The position numbers were made by a program, and so were the translations under genes. DNA of 64,000 nt. It comes from Sediminibacterium sp. KACHI17. GTDB taxonomy: Bacteria; Bacteroidota; Bacteroidia; Chitinophagales; Chitinophagaceae. Positions 1-10,800 of this stretch are shown piece after piece. The stretch spans positions 2,604,001 to 2,668,000 of the forward strand of contig NZ_AP029612.1 in the NCBI RefSeq assembly GCF_040362915.1, given 5' to 3'. A model generated the notes under the pieces. The model was not told where the DNA came from. It saw nothing but the letters and a program-made list of their open reading frames with translations, and did no database searches. Within the stretch, counting starts at the first letter, position 1; every line of letters begins with the position of its first letter.

Positions 1-470
1 ATTTTGATGCAGAGCCCGATAAAGCGACCAATGCATTTTTTGGAGTGAGTGCATATCATCCTACTCAACCCCGTAATCAATTTCTCGCCAACGGTAATAA
101 CAATAAGATTCCGATGCGATATGCGCTTCATGGCGGATTGAGAATGCGGATGAGTGATCGGGTAGATCTTACTCCTCATGCAGTTTTGCTGAAACAAGGA
201 GATGCCAGTGAAATCACAGGTGGGATATCTATGAATATGCAACTCCAAGATGGAGCTGATTTGCTTTTAGGAACTACCTATCGCTTGAATGATGCAGTTG
301 CACCCAATATTGGTATTCATCTTAATGGACTAACAATAGGGTTCAGTTATGATATCAATATGTCAAAAATGAAAAGTGCTTCCTCTGGTAACGGAGGATA
401 TGAATTATCTATCAGTTTTATTGGTAGAAGAAAAATTACAGATTCAAAGTTTGTATGCCCAAGATTGTAA
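1..470 (+). CDS. PorP/SprF family type IX secretion membrane protein, C-terminal part
   Basis: The reading frame is open from base 3 through GTG at 45 to the TAA at 468-470, so the gene enters from the left edge and the 5' part is missing. The visible part reads as the C-terminal strands of a PorP/SprF outer-membrane protein: an early SAYHPTQP segment, alternating amphipathic strands, and the family-like ending GFSYDINMSKMK followed by GGYELSISFIGR. The second PorP homologue in this window (3780-4814) ends the same way (GVSYDVNISKLK, GGLELTATYRG). Members of this family lie next to T9SS substrates with gliding-type C-terminal domains and help retain or export them. It overlaps the next gene by 16 bp, so the two are probably co-transcribed. 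A large cargo gene may lie just left of the window, by analogy with the second locus; this is inference. Confidence 0.88.
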   Translation, partial: FDAEPDKATNAFFGVSAYHPTQPRNQFLANGNNNKIPMRYALHGGLRMRMSDRVDLTPHAVLLKQGDASEITGGISMNMQLQDGADLLLGTTYRLNDAVAPNIGIHLNGLTIGFSYDINMSKMKSASSGNGGYELSISFIGRRKITDSKFVCPRL

Positions 471-3067
471 GCCCCAGATATTATTTACTTTTTGCTATTA
501 TCGTATTGCTGTCACTCGTGCAGCGTAACCAGGCATTGTATGCACAGCGTGCAAAAAAAGTTTTGAAAACAGCTGATGCAGCATTTAAAGAGAAAGATTA
601 TTATCAGGCTTCTAAGTTGTATACAGTTGTTTTGTATGATAGCCCGCTGGTAAAATCAACACCGGGTCTTGTATATCCTCATCAGGTTGTGCGTAGAAGA
701 GGAAAACTAAAACCAGCAGAAATTGTAAGGGCTACCTATCAGTTGGGGGAATCTTATCGTTTACATAATAATAATGGGGCAGCCTTATTAGCATATAAAA
801 ATTATCTGAATTTCAGGGATAACAAATTCCCGTTGGCTCAACTGTGGTATGCTCATACACTCTTAGCAAACAATGATCCGATTCAGGCACAGATTGCTTA
901 CAATGCTTTTTTAAGTGGATATCCAAAAGAGGATGAGTATGCAAGTATGGCCCGCTTGGGAATTGCATCTTGTTTGTATACCATTCAAGAGTTAAAAGAA
1001 TACCCACGAGCAACAGTCACAAAAAATATTGTTACCGGTTCTTCTGATGGATCCAATTTCGCACTTGAAAAAGTAAACGACAGTATAGTTTGGTTTACCA
1101 GTTCACGACATGAGATGATCAAAAAGCAAAAAAGTTACCCTGTACGTCTTTACACAGGAAATGAATATAGTGGGGGTGTGAAAAAAATGCAATCGGGGGC
1201 AGATGATCAGTTAAATATGGGAGCTTCTTCTTTATCTGCAGATGGATTAACTCTCTATTTCACCGGCTGGCTAAAAAATAAAAGCAGCACAACAGAAGAG
1301 TATCAGATTTATTATGTAGAACGCAGCTCGGTATCGTCGCAGTGGGGGAAACCAATATTGTTGCCGGCTCCAGTCAATGTTAAAGGATATAGTTCAAAAC
1401 AACCTTTTATTACTACAGATGGACAATATCTTTTCTTTTCATCCAATCAGCCCGGCACTAAGGGTAGCTTTGATATATGGTTGGTAAAAATGGATGGTAA
1501 AACACCGCAAGGTGATGTTATCAATGCTGGTGTGCATGTGAATACAACCAGAGAAGAAGTATCGCCCTATTTTGATGCGGGGGACAGTAGCTTATACTTT
1601 AGTTCAGATGGTGCGATCGGTATGGGTGGAATGGATATTTATAAAGTACAAGGCACTCCTTTTCAAAATAACTGGTCAAAAATTACTAATCTGGGGTATC
1701 CGATCAATTCCGGGAAGAATGATCTGTACTACAAAAAATATAAAGATTCTGATACAGTATATTTTAGTTCAGACAGAGAGTCTTCCTGTTGTCTTGAAAT
1801 ATTTAATGCTTTACTACTACCTTATATTCCTAAAAAAGATACAGCGTCACCCGTTATAGTTAAACAACAACAAGCTAAACAGGATACAGCGCAGATCGAA
1901 CCGGTATTCATTCAAAAAGATACGAGCCGGATCAGTAGACCAGCGCCGGATTCTATTGAAGCCATTTCAGTGAAGAGAATGTATGTGAATTACAATTTTG
2001 CCAGTGCGAAGATCAGAAGTATTGATGTTCCGGTATTGGATGAAGTGGTGAAGCAGTTAAAGGATAATCCTGAATTGAATGTTGCGGTGGCTTCTTTTAC
2101 AGATTGTATAGGTTCTCGTGAAGCCAATATCAATATGTCGAAAAAGAGATCGGCATCGGTACGCGCTTACTTGATAAAGAAAGGTATTGATCCTGCTAGA
2201 ATCAATACTGATTATTATGCGAAAAAATATTTCTTGATGGCATGTAAGGAAGATGCTTCTTATGATAAAGCTGCGCAAATTGCTAATAGAAGATCCGATC
2301 TTATTCTTACAACCGATAAAAATCCGCATTGGACTCCATCAGGCGAAGAAATAGATGCAGCTTCCTATGAAAATAAATCTACGGTCGAAACGAATGTTAC
2401 ATTATCGAATGTGCAATCAGAAGCATCTTCTGTAAATAAACGCGTTGTAAACAGACGTTCCAAAACACAGAAAAATAATAACAAGACAACTATCGCAGAG
2501 GAAAACATGCATAAGGCTGATACTACGCCGCAAGCAAAACAAAAAATCAGCGAGGAAAAGGCTTCCAATAAAACAGTGGTTCAACGACAGCGATTGATAC
2601 CTGAGGGGCAATCAAATGTAAACAGAAGTATTAGTCAGCAGAATAAGCTAGATATTGGTGATTTACTTGAATTTGTTCCGAAGGTAAAGGCGACCAATCT
2701 GGTTGATGAAATGAAGATGCGAATACCCAGTAAACCGCTATTCGTTTATACTACATCTGACTCTGTACGAGTGGATCTGTTTGATAACGGGACCTTTGAT
2801 TACGACTCTTTATCTGTCATTTACAATAAAGAAATTATTGTTTACAAGCAATTGCTCCGTACCAATAAACCAGTTACTTTCTATGTAAAGCTCAGCAGTG
2901 ATCAAAGTAAAAATGAAATGATCTTTTTTGCAGAGAGCCTGGGTATTACACCACCGAATTCGGCACTGATGGTCATTACGGATGGTGAAAATAAGCGTAC
3001 AGAAGTGAATATTTCAAGCGATTTCAACTTTAATACGGTGGTATACTTCATCAAAGTCAATAAGTAG
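455..3067 (+). CDS. OmpA-family protein with TPR-like N-terminus and PD40 propeller repeats (PorE-like)
   Basis: This is an 870-residue exported protein. The first ~30 residues look like a signal sequence (hydrophobic YYLLFAIIVLLSLV, ending near LYAQ). Residues ~35-180 look like TPR helices (ADAAFKEKDYYQASKLY). Residues ~195-450 carry PD40/WD40-like beta-propeller repeats, including LSADGLTLYFTG, FITTDGQYLFFSSN and SSLYFSSDGAIGMGGMDIY. Residues ~509-620 form an OmpA-type peptidoglycan-binding domain, with FTDCIGS and ANRRSDL carrying the expected Asp and Arg. A Lys/Asn/Thr-rich linker and a ~110-residue tail follow. TPR, propeller and OmpA together recall PorE of the Porphyromonas T9SS, but there is no lipobox and the tail is extra. 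The start lies inside the end of the PorP gene. Its likely role is anchoring the PorP-associated machinery to peptidoglycan; this is inferred from domains and context. Confidence 0.85.
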   Translation: MPKIVSPRYYLLFAIIVLLSLVQRNQALYAQRAKKVLKTADAAFKEKDYYQASKLYTVVLYDSPLVKSTPGLVYPHQVVRRRGKLKPAEIVRATYQLGESYRLHNNNGAALLAYKNYLNFRDNKFPLAQLWYAHTLLANNDPIQAQIAYNAFLSGYPKEDEYASMARLGIASCLYTIQELKEYPRATVTKNIVTGSSDGSNFALEKVNDSIVWFTSSRHEMIKKQKSYPVRLYTGNEYSGGVKKMQSGADDQLNMGASSLSADGLTLYFTGWLKNKSSTTEEYQIYYVERSSVSSQWGKPILLPAPVNVKGYSSKQPFITTDGQYLFFSSNQPGTKGSFDIWLVKMDGKTPQGDVINAGVHVNTTREEVSPYFDAGDSSLYFSSDGAIGMGGMDIYKVQGTPFQNNWSKITNLGYPINSGKNDLYYKKYKDSDTVYFSSDRESSCCLEIFNALLLPYIPKKDTASPVIVKQQQAKQDTAQIEPVFIQKDTSRISRPAPDSIEAISVKRMYVNYNFASAKIRSIDVPVLDEVVKQLKDNPELNVAVASFTDCIGSREANINMSKKRSASVRAYLIKKGIDPARINTDYYAKKYFLMACKEDASYDKAAQIANRRSDLILTTDKNPHWTPSGEEIDAASYENKSTVETNVTLSNVQSEASSVNKRVVNRRSKTQKNNNKTTIAEENMHKADTTPQAKQKISEEKASNKTVVQRQRLIPEGQSNVNRSISQQNKLDIGDLLEFVPKVKATNLVDEMKMRIPSKPLFVYTTSDSVRVDLFDNGTFDYDSLSVIYNKEIIVYKQLLRTNKPVTFYVKLSSDQSKNEMIFFAESLGITPPNSALMVITDGENKRTEVNISSDFNFNTVVYFIKVNK

Positions 3068-3117
3068 TTGTAGTATTGCGGTGTCGAAAAAAATCATGCA
3101 CCGAAATAAGGATGATC

Positions 3118-3774
3118 ATGAATGAAGTTGCTGAAAAAAATGATAAACAAGGATTATTGTTAGTAATACCTGCGAAGGTCATTTCGTATGTATTCCACCC
3201 TCTTTTTATCCCAACTTATATTTTCTTCTTTTTAATGAAGCAAGTGCCATATGAGTTTGCCGGTATTTCACCTTGGCAACTCAATATGCGTTTGTTTGGC
3301 TTATTCTGGTTAACTGCTTTTTTTCCGGCTTTTGCAGTTTTTCTTTTGTGGCGATTGAAATTCAGTGAAAGTATTTTTTTGAGAACACAAAAGGAAAGAA
3401 TTATTCCTTTTGTTATCACGATGTTTTTTTACTGGTGGATGTATTATTTAAGCCGGAATTTTACAGATCAGCCTGTCGTGCTGAAGTTTTTCTTCATGGG
3501 TATATTTATTGCAACATCAATCGGATTGGTATTCAACAATTTTATTAAAATCAGTCTGCACGCAATGGCTGCAGGTGGGGCTGTAATGGCAATGATTCTC
3601 TTTTCTTATTATTATGAGCTTCCTTTCGGATTTTTTATCAGTATTGCGATACTTCTTGCAGGTTCGATCTGTACATCCAGATTACTGGTAAGTGATCATA
3701 CCCATCAGGAAATCTATTATGGTCTCTTGGTAGGAGCCGGTTGTCAGTTGATCTCGTATTTGTTTGTTATGTGA
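3118..3774 (+). CDS. PAP2-like integral membrane protein
   Basis: This ~218-residue protein is almost entirely membrane-embedded, with about six hydrophobic segments. KISLHAMAAGG resembles the middle block of the PAP2 (phosphatidic acid phosphatase type 2) signature, and SDHTHQEIYYGLLVG resembles its last block with a conserved His. The first PAP2 block (KxxxxxxRP) is not clear; RTQKERIIPF may stand in its place. Phosphatase activity, for example on undecaprenyl pyrophosphate or a lipid phosphate, is therefore only a possibility. The frame opens at a TTG at 3076, but ATG at 3118 has AAGG six bases upstream and removes a charged leader, so 3118 is preferred (ATG 3112 is the alternative). It follows the OmpA-like gene by 50 bp and converges with the second PorP gene, leaving 5 bp. 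Confidence 0.6.
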   Translation: MNEVAEKNDKQGLLLVIPAKVISYVFHPLFIPTYIFFFLMKQVPYEFAGISPWQLNMRLFGLFWLTAFFPAFAVFLLWRLKFSESIFLRTQKERIIPFVITMFFYWWMYYLSRNFTDQPVVLKFFFMGIFIATSIGLVFNNFIKISLHAMAAGGAVMAMILFSYYYELPFGFFISIAILLAGSICTSRLLVSDHTHQEIYYGLLVGAGCQLISYLFVM

Positions 3775-3779
3775 TGCCA

Positions 3780-4814
3780 CTAAAATCTAACGCATCTTGT
3801 TTTATCTACGGTAGAGTTTCTGATTTTCAGAAATCCGCGATAGGTTGCTGTTAATTCAAGCCCGCCTCTCCAGTTCGATACTACTTTTAGTTTCGATATA
3901 TTCACATCATAACTGACACCAATACTGAAATGCTCAAACTCCATTTTTACAGTAGGTATTAAGGCATCACCCCAACGCATAAAACTTCCAATGTAGAACA
4001 GATCAGGTTCATTGCCATCATCATATTCTCTGATCGTCATTCCATATAATACACCTCCAAGTATTTGCTTATTACTGTTTTGGGTAAAATAATCTATGAA
4101 ACCCATGATTCTGCTGCGCTCACCTGATGGTGCGTTGATACCTGCATTAAAAGAGAGTCTGGGTGAAAGAAAATTTTCTGTAGATCCTGTAACGGATTTG
4201 ATGGTAGGATTGGTTACATGTGATAAACCAGCAGCTACATATACCCTGGTTTTATCGTTAAAAGAAGTGCTCAATGATAAACCGGTGCTGAGATCCCAAT
4301 ATGAATAACCGGAATTTGTGATTCGCTGTGCAGTAGGGTTGGACGCATTATATTCTCCACCACGAAACTGGTCACCCATTTTTAGTTTAGAGGCATCGAA
4401 CTGACTGGAGACAGGTCCACCCATAAAGGCCAATGAAAGATAAGTATCAGCATCGTTACTCAATGATTTGTGATAATTGATTGCGGGAAGTATTTGTGTT
4501 CTTCTCAAGCGAAGATCTCCCGCAACATCAATACTCATCTGGGAGGCAATGGTTAAAAAATCGTTTTTCCCACCCATTGGAATTTTATGTTCTATACTCA
4601 TTGACGATGTTTTGTACGGAACAGTAACACTGCCCCACTGACTTCTGTGTGCTAGGGAAGCCCTGATATCACCAGTGAAAACACCTGCTAAAGCAGGGTT
4701 GCGTAGCAAAGGTTGTTCATAAAATTGTGAGAAGGTAAAATCTTGTCCATAAACTTTACCAGAGATGAATATTGCTATGATGGCAATAAAGCGAAGGGTA
4801 GAATTTCTGTTCAT
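3780..4814 (-). CDS. PorP/SprF family type IX secretion membrane protein
   Basis: A full-length 344-residue PorP/SprF protein. The signal peptide (RFIAIIAIFISGKVYGQ) is followed by the family-typical opening FTFSQFYEQPLLRNPALAG, then beta-barrel-like strands and the C-terminal SIGVSYDVNISKLK and GGLELTATYRG. SprF-type proteins sit in the outer membrane and are needed for export or anchoring of the neighbouring large adhesin in gliding bacteria. Its ATG overlaps the stop of the giant gene in a 4-bp ATGA, so translation is coupled and the two form one operon. This makes it the dedicated partner of the 3769-residue protein. It converges with the PAP2-like gene. The assignment to the family is secure; the partner role is inferred from the overlap and from known SprB/SprF pairs. 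Confidence 0.92.
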   Translation of the reverse strand: MNRNSTLRFIAIIAIFISGKVYGQDFTFSQFYEQPLLRNPALAGVFTGDIRASLAHRSQWGSVTVPYKTSSMSIEHKIPMGGKNDFLTIASQMSIDVAGDLRLRRTQILPAINYHKSLSNDADTYLSLAFMGGPVSSQFDASKLKMGDQFRGGEYNASNPTAQRITNSGYSYWDLSTGLSLSTSFNDKTRVYVAAGLSHVTNPTIKSVTGSTENFLSPRLSFNAGINAPSGERSRIMGFIDYFTQNSNKQILGGVLYGMTIREYDDGNEPDLFYIGSFMRWGDALIPTVKMEFEHFSIGVSYDVNISKLKVVSNWRGGLELTATYRGFLKIRNSTVDKTRCVRF

Positions 4815-7800
4815 TTGAGTATGGTTATGTTTCCTTTAAATATGGTTGGTAATCCTTTTTCACAGATGACTTCAGATACATATACAAATACATCCGGTGT
4901 TACTGCTTTGCCGAATGCTGTTCCATTCCATGCATAGGCAGGATCACCGGGTAAGAAATTTGCCTTTTCAAAAATCAGCTGTCCCCATCGGTTGTATATT
5001 CTAAAGCTTTTGATCATTTTAATACCCTTACCCTGAACCAGCAATACATCGTTTACTCCATCGCCATCTGGAGAGAATGCGTTTGGAACGAATAATTCAG
5101 TGGTAGGACAAAGTGTTTTGATACAAAGAGTATCGGTGCTTACACAACCGTAGTTATTCACTACCGTACAGGATATGCAGGCATCATTGGAAAGTTTCAC
5201 TTCTGGAGTGGGGCATGTAGGACAACTGATCGATACATCGCCACCCCAGCGCCACTTTTTAATTTGATCATTACCTGCATTGATAGCATTGGTTGATAAA
5301 ACCCTTAGTTGTAAACTGGTACCTGCTGTGATAATGGTATCGCTACCAATATTGATAGGTGTAGGGCGGCCAACCACTATCTTGATCTGTGCAGTGTCTG
5401 TAAAACAGTTATAAGCATCTTTACCAATCACATTGTACACAGTTGTTTCAACCGGTCTTGCGATAGGGTTGGCTACCTGTGTATTATTCAATCCGGTTTC
5501 GGGATACCATTTGTAACTGTTGGCGCCTGTAGCAATGAGCTGTTTGCTTTCGCCTATGCATAAGGTATCTCCTTGTGCAGTGAACATTTTCAACGGTTGT
5601 ATGACACGGATATTGGTTGACTTCACTTCGCTACAACCATGTTCGTCATAACCTATTACGCGTACTGAAGTAGTTCTGGAAGGGCGAACAATATTTGTAT
5701 TCGGGCCGCTTGAAGTGATATTGTTAAGTTGATCGAACCAGATATAATTCATAGCACCTGATGCAACCAGGCGAATAGAATCGCCTTTACAAATAGTACT
5801 ATTAGGTGTGATATTAATAACAGGAAGTGGATGCACCGTCATTGCTTTGTAAGCAGAATCAAAACAATTGTTTACAGTTGTTGCAGTCAATCGAACTGTA
5901 TATTTTCCATCGATGAGATAACGAACAGCAATCAATGAATCAGTACTTCTGGTACCATTACCTAAATTCCATAATAACATAGCGATGGTATCTTTTGAAT
6001 TTAGGATAGGAGACATTTGTATTAATTGTCCCTTACACACATCCCTGATGGCATCAATATCTACCTGTGGAAATTCAAAGACATTGACTGTGAACTGTGC
6101 CTGTAAAGTATTTACACAACCAATATTACTTACTACACTCAGGCTCATTGTATAAGTGCCTTCAGTCGTAAATCTGATACTGTTCTCTTTTTGATAAACA
6201 GTATCACCCGGAGCGATGCTCCATTTCCAAGTTGCGATATCAAAATTGGAACGGCTACGATCATTGAACTTGTAAATCGTGTTTCCGCAGTTATTGACTC
6301 CTGACAAAGTAAAGTCTGCAATTGTTTGATCCACTTTTACAGATACTGTGTCAGAAGAACTTACACAAATACCATTGGATATTTCCCATGCGAATGCATA
6401 GGTACCTGGTATCAATCCTGAAATAGCAGTATTGGGGTTTGTTCGATCTGCAATTGATACATCATTCGGTCCTGCTATTTGCTTCCACATGCCAGTTCCT
6501 GATAAAGGAGTATTGGCTCTCAGGCTTGTAAAGTTAGCAGCGTTACAAACGATTATATCGGAGCCTGCATCAGCAGTAGTCACAGGTGCAACAACGGCTA
6601 TTTCTACAGGAGCAGTGTACATCACTCCACAAGTACCATTTTTCACCATGGTCCGGTATAAAGTAGTACGTTGGAGATTGGTGTAACGAATTGTATCAGC
6701 TAGCTGAGCATTGATCGAGTTCCAGGTAATACCACTATTTTCAGAAGATTCCCACTGAACAACGCTTCCCAGTTTGCCTGATAAAATGATCAGTCCCGAA
6801 TTGTTGTTATAACAAACTGTATCGGCACCACTAATGGTTCCTGCTACGGTAGCTGCATCAACAACTATGTTCACAGTATCACTAAATGCTGCAGAACAAA
6901 CACCACTTTGTACCATTACCCTGAACAGGGTTGTTGAAAGCAGGTTATTAAAACTGTATTGGTCACCTGTATAATTGATCAATGTCCAACTATCACCATT
7001 ATTAATGGAAGATTCCCAGCGGATAAGATCTCCTACATAATTGGTAAGTTGTAATGTGCCGTTATTAGATGTAACACAAACAGTATCATTCGCTGCGATA
7101 TGTCCACCCACTGTTAACGGATTTACAGTGATGGTAACTGTATTTGAATAGAGGGAAGCACAAACTCCACTTTGTACCAATACCCTGAATCGGGTAGTTG
7201 TAGTTAGATTGGTATAGCTATAAGTATTCTGTGTGGTATTGATCGGGTTCCAGTTTGCGCCATTATCAATTGAGCTTTCCCATCTGATGATGGTTCCTGT
7301 ATAATTGGTGATGGATAAAGTACCTGTATTGATATTGGTACAAACAGTATCATTACCAGATAATACACCCGCAGAAGTAGAAGGATCAATTCTGATGTCA
7401 ACTTCATTGCTCGAAGAAGGGCATACAGCATTTGAAATGGTCCAAGCGAAACGATACGTACCTGTACTAAGCCCTGAAATATTCGTTGCAGCAAGTCCTG
7501 CATTGTTAAAGATGGCTGTTGTGGGTCCTGCAACCTGACTCCACATACCCACACCTGAAGAAGGAGTATTACCTTCTAGTCTACCGGTAGTGGTATTACA
7601 CAAAGCCTGTGATAAACCTGCAACAGCAGTGGTTACTTGCTGCATTACTGTGATCTGTACAGGGTTTGAGTACGCTGTTGCACAAACACTATTTTGTACC
7701 AACACTCTAAATAGTGTAGACACTGTTAGATTATTATAGGTGTATGTATTGGATGTATTTGATAATACTGTCCATGAAACTCCATTATCAGTAGAGTATT

Positions 7801-10800
7801 CCCAATGTAAAATGGTCCCTGTTGTTCCGCTTAATTGAAGAGAACCGTTATTGGTTCCTGTACATACAGTAGCATTTGATGACAACACTCCGGGAACAGT
7901 TAGTGGTGCAATCGTAACTTGAACTGTATCTTTTGAATCCACACAAAGGTTATTGGTGATGGTCCATACAAAAGCATAAGTTCCAACCGTGAGTCCATTT
8001 ACAGCTGTACGAGGATCTGCTGCATTCGCGAAAACAGGAGTAGTTGGTCCTGATATATATGTCCATGTACCTGTACCAGATACCGGCATATTGCCTTCCA
8101 ATACAGTAGTCGATGCATTACACAGTACCTGATCCATACCAGCATTGGCAGGAGTAACAGGTTGTAAAACAGTAATAGTTACATTGTTTGAATAAAGCGT
8201 GTTACATGAACCACTCTGTACTGCAACGCGATAACTGGTGGTGGTATTCAGGTTGTTATAAGTCAGTGTATTCGTAGTGTTGGCAATACTTGTCCATGAA
8301 CTACTACCTAAAACAGAAAACTCCCATCTCAATATCGCACCTGTATTTCCACTAAGAGAAAGTATATTGCTATTAGCAGTAGCACATACAGTAGCATCTG
8401 CGACCAATGATCCAGGAATGGTTGGTGGATCAATTCTTACGATAACGGTATCAACAGAAGGAGTACACATTCCATTACCGATAGTCCAGATAAAATGGTA
8501 AATACCATGTGTAAGTCCATTCACTGTTGTATTCGGATCATTAGCATTGGTGAAGTTGATAGTTGATGGTGCACCGGCAGCAAGGGTCCATGTACCGGTA
8601 CCTGATACAGGTGAGTTACCATTCAGTGTAATAGTATTTACGTTACACAATACCTGATCATTACCTGCATTAGCAGTAGTAACGGGCTGGATAACAGTAA
8701 CTGTTACTTCATTGGAATACAATGCCGGACAAATTTCATTTTGATTAAGTGCTCTGTAAGTAGTCGTAGTATTGAGATTATTATAAGTATAGGTATTCGT
8801 TGTATTGGAGATATTGGTCCATGATCCGCTATTATTGATTGAATATTCCCAACGAATGATATTGCCATTATGACCAGACAGCGCGAGTATATCGGTATTA
8901 TTGGTAGCACAAACAGTGGCAGATGCCACGAGGTTGCCAGCAATGGTTGGAGATACAATTCTTACAGCAACAGTATCAGTTGAAGGAGCACACATTCCAT
9001 TGCCAATCGTCCAGATGAAATAATAAGTTCCATATGTAAGTCCATTCACGGTAGTGTTTGGATCATTTGCATTGGTAAAAGTGATGCTCGAAGGTGCACC
9101 AGTGGCAAGGGTCCATGTACCTGTACCGGAAACGGGTGTATTACCATTGAGTGTTACTGCATTTACATTACACAATACTTGATCTGTTCCTGCATTGGCT
9201 GTCGTAACAGGAGGAATCACTGTCACCGTTACTTCATTGGAATACAATGCCGGACAAATTTCATTCTGGTTAAGTGCTCTGTAAGTAGTCGTAGTATTAA
9301 GGTTATTGTAAGTATAGGTGTTCGTTGTATTGGAAATATTGGTCCATGATCCGCCGTTATTGATTGAATATTCCCAACGGATGATATTGCCATTATGACC
9401 AGCTAGCGTGAGTATGTCAGTATTGTTGGTAGCACAAACAGTGGCAGAAGCTACTAGGTTGGCTGCAACAGTCGGAGGGATGATACGTATTTCAACAGTG
9501 TCAGAAGAACTGGAACAAAGCGTATTTGAAATAGTCCATGCAAAACGATAAGTACCAGAACTAAGTCCATTCACCGTTGTTGACGGATTTGCGGCATTGG
9601 TGAAACTTACAATAGACGGTGCACCAGGAAGAATTGTCCACATGCCTGTTCCTGATGATGGATTGTTAGCATTTAGTGTAGCAGCAGTTGTATTACATAG
9701 TACCTGATCAGCACCTGCATTGGCCGGAGTAACTTCTGGCAATACAGTAACCGTAACAATATTCGTAGCAAGAGCAGGACAAACACCATTTTTTATCTGA
9801 CTGCGATACTGTGTCGTTTGTGTAAGATTGGTATAGCTGATAGTGCTTTGGTTGGCGGTATTCGTAATACCTGTCCATGTGATACCATTATCTGTAGAAT
9901 ATTCAGTTTGTACAATACTTCCGAAGAAGCCGGTAAGCTGTAAGGTTCCGTTATTGCTGGTGACACATACAGTATTATCCGCACTGATAGTACCGGCAAC
10001 AGTTGGTTGTTGTATAGTGATGGCTACTGTATCCTGTGAATCTGAACAAATACCATTCGAAATAGTCCATACAAAATAATAAGTACCAAAACTTAAACCA
10101 CTGATAACACTGTTAGGGTCTGCAGCATTTGAGAAAGAAGCAACGGTAGGGTTACCTGGAAGTGCAGACCAGGTTCCCATTCCTGATGTAGGCGTATTAC
10201 CTGCAAGTGTTGTTGATGTTGTATTACATAATAATTGGTCTGGACCGGCATTGGCAGGAGTTACCAGTTCAAGTACTGTAACAGTGGCAGCAATACCTGA
10301 ATATAATTCTGCTCCTACACCATTTTTTACCAGCGCTCTGAATAGGGTAGTCTGGGTAAGATTATTGTAAGTATATGTATCTTGATTGGTGCCTATCGTA
10401 GAAGAAATTACATTCCATGTAACACCATTGTTAACGGATAACTCCCACTGCAGAATGGTTCCCAGATAGTCAGTTAGCTGTAATGTACCACTGTTATTAC
10501 CTGTACAAACAACGGCATCCGGACCAATAACACCTGGATTCGTAGGAGGCTGCACTGTGATCTGCATGGTATCTCTCGAAACAGGACAATAACCATTAGA
10601 GATCGTCCATACCAGCAAATATTTTCCATCTGTAGGTGGCGTTCCATGCACATAGTCTAGGCCTGTAATAGTAGCTTTTGGATTTGTAATACCTGAAAAA
10701 TTGAGTGGTGAAGTAGCACCTGGTACAACCGACCATACACCTGTTCCAGAAGAAGGCATATTGCCATTGAGCGTATAACTTGATACACCATTAATGAAGG

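Noticed and set aside
1572..1859. Overlapping frame inside the OmpA-like gene as a small gene
   Set aside because: No plausible start region or protein features, and the host gene continues with strong domain signatures in its own frame.
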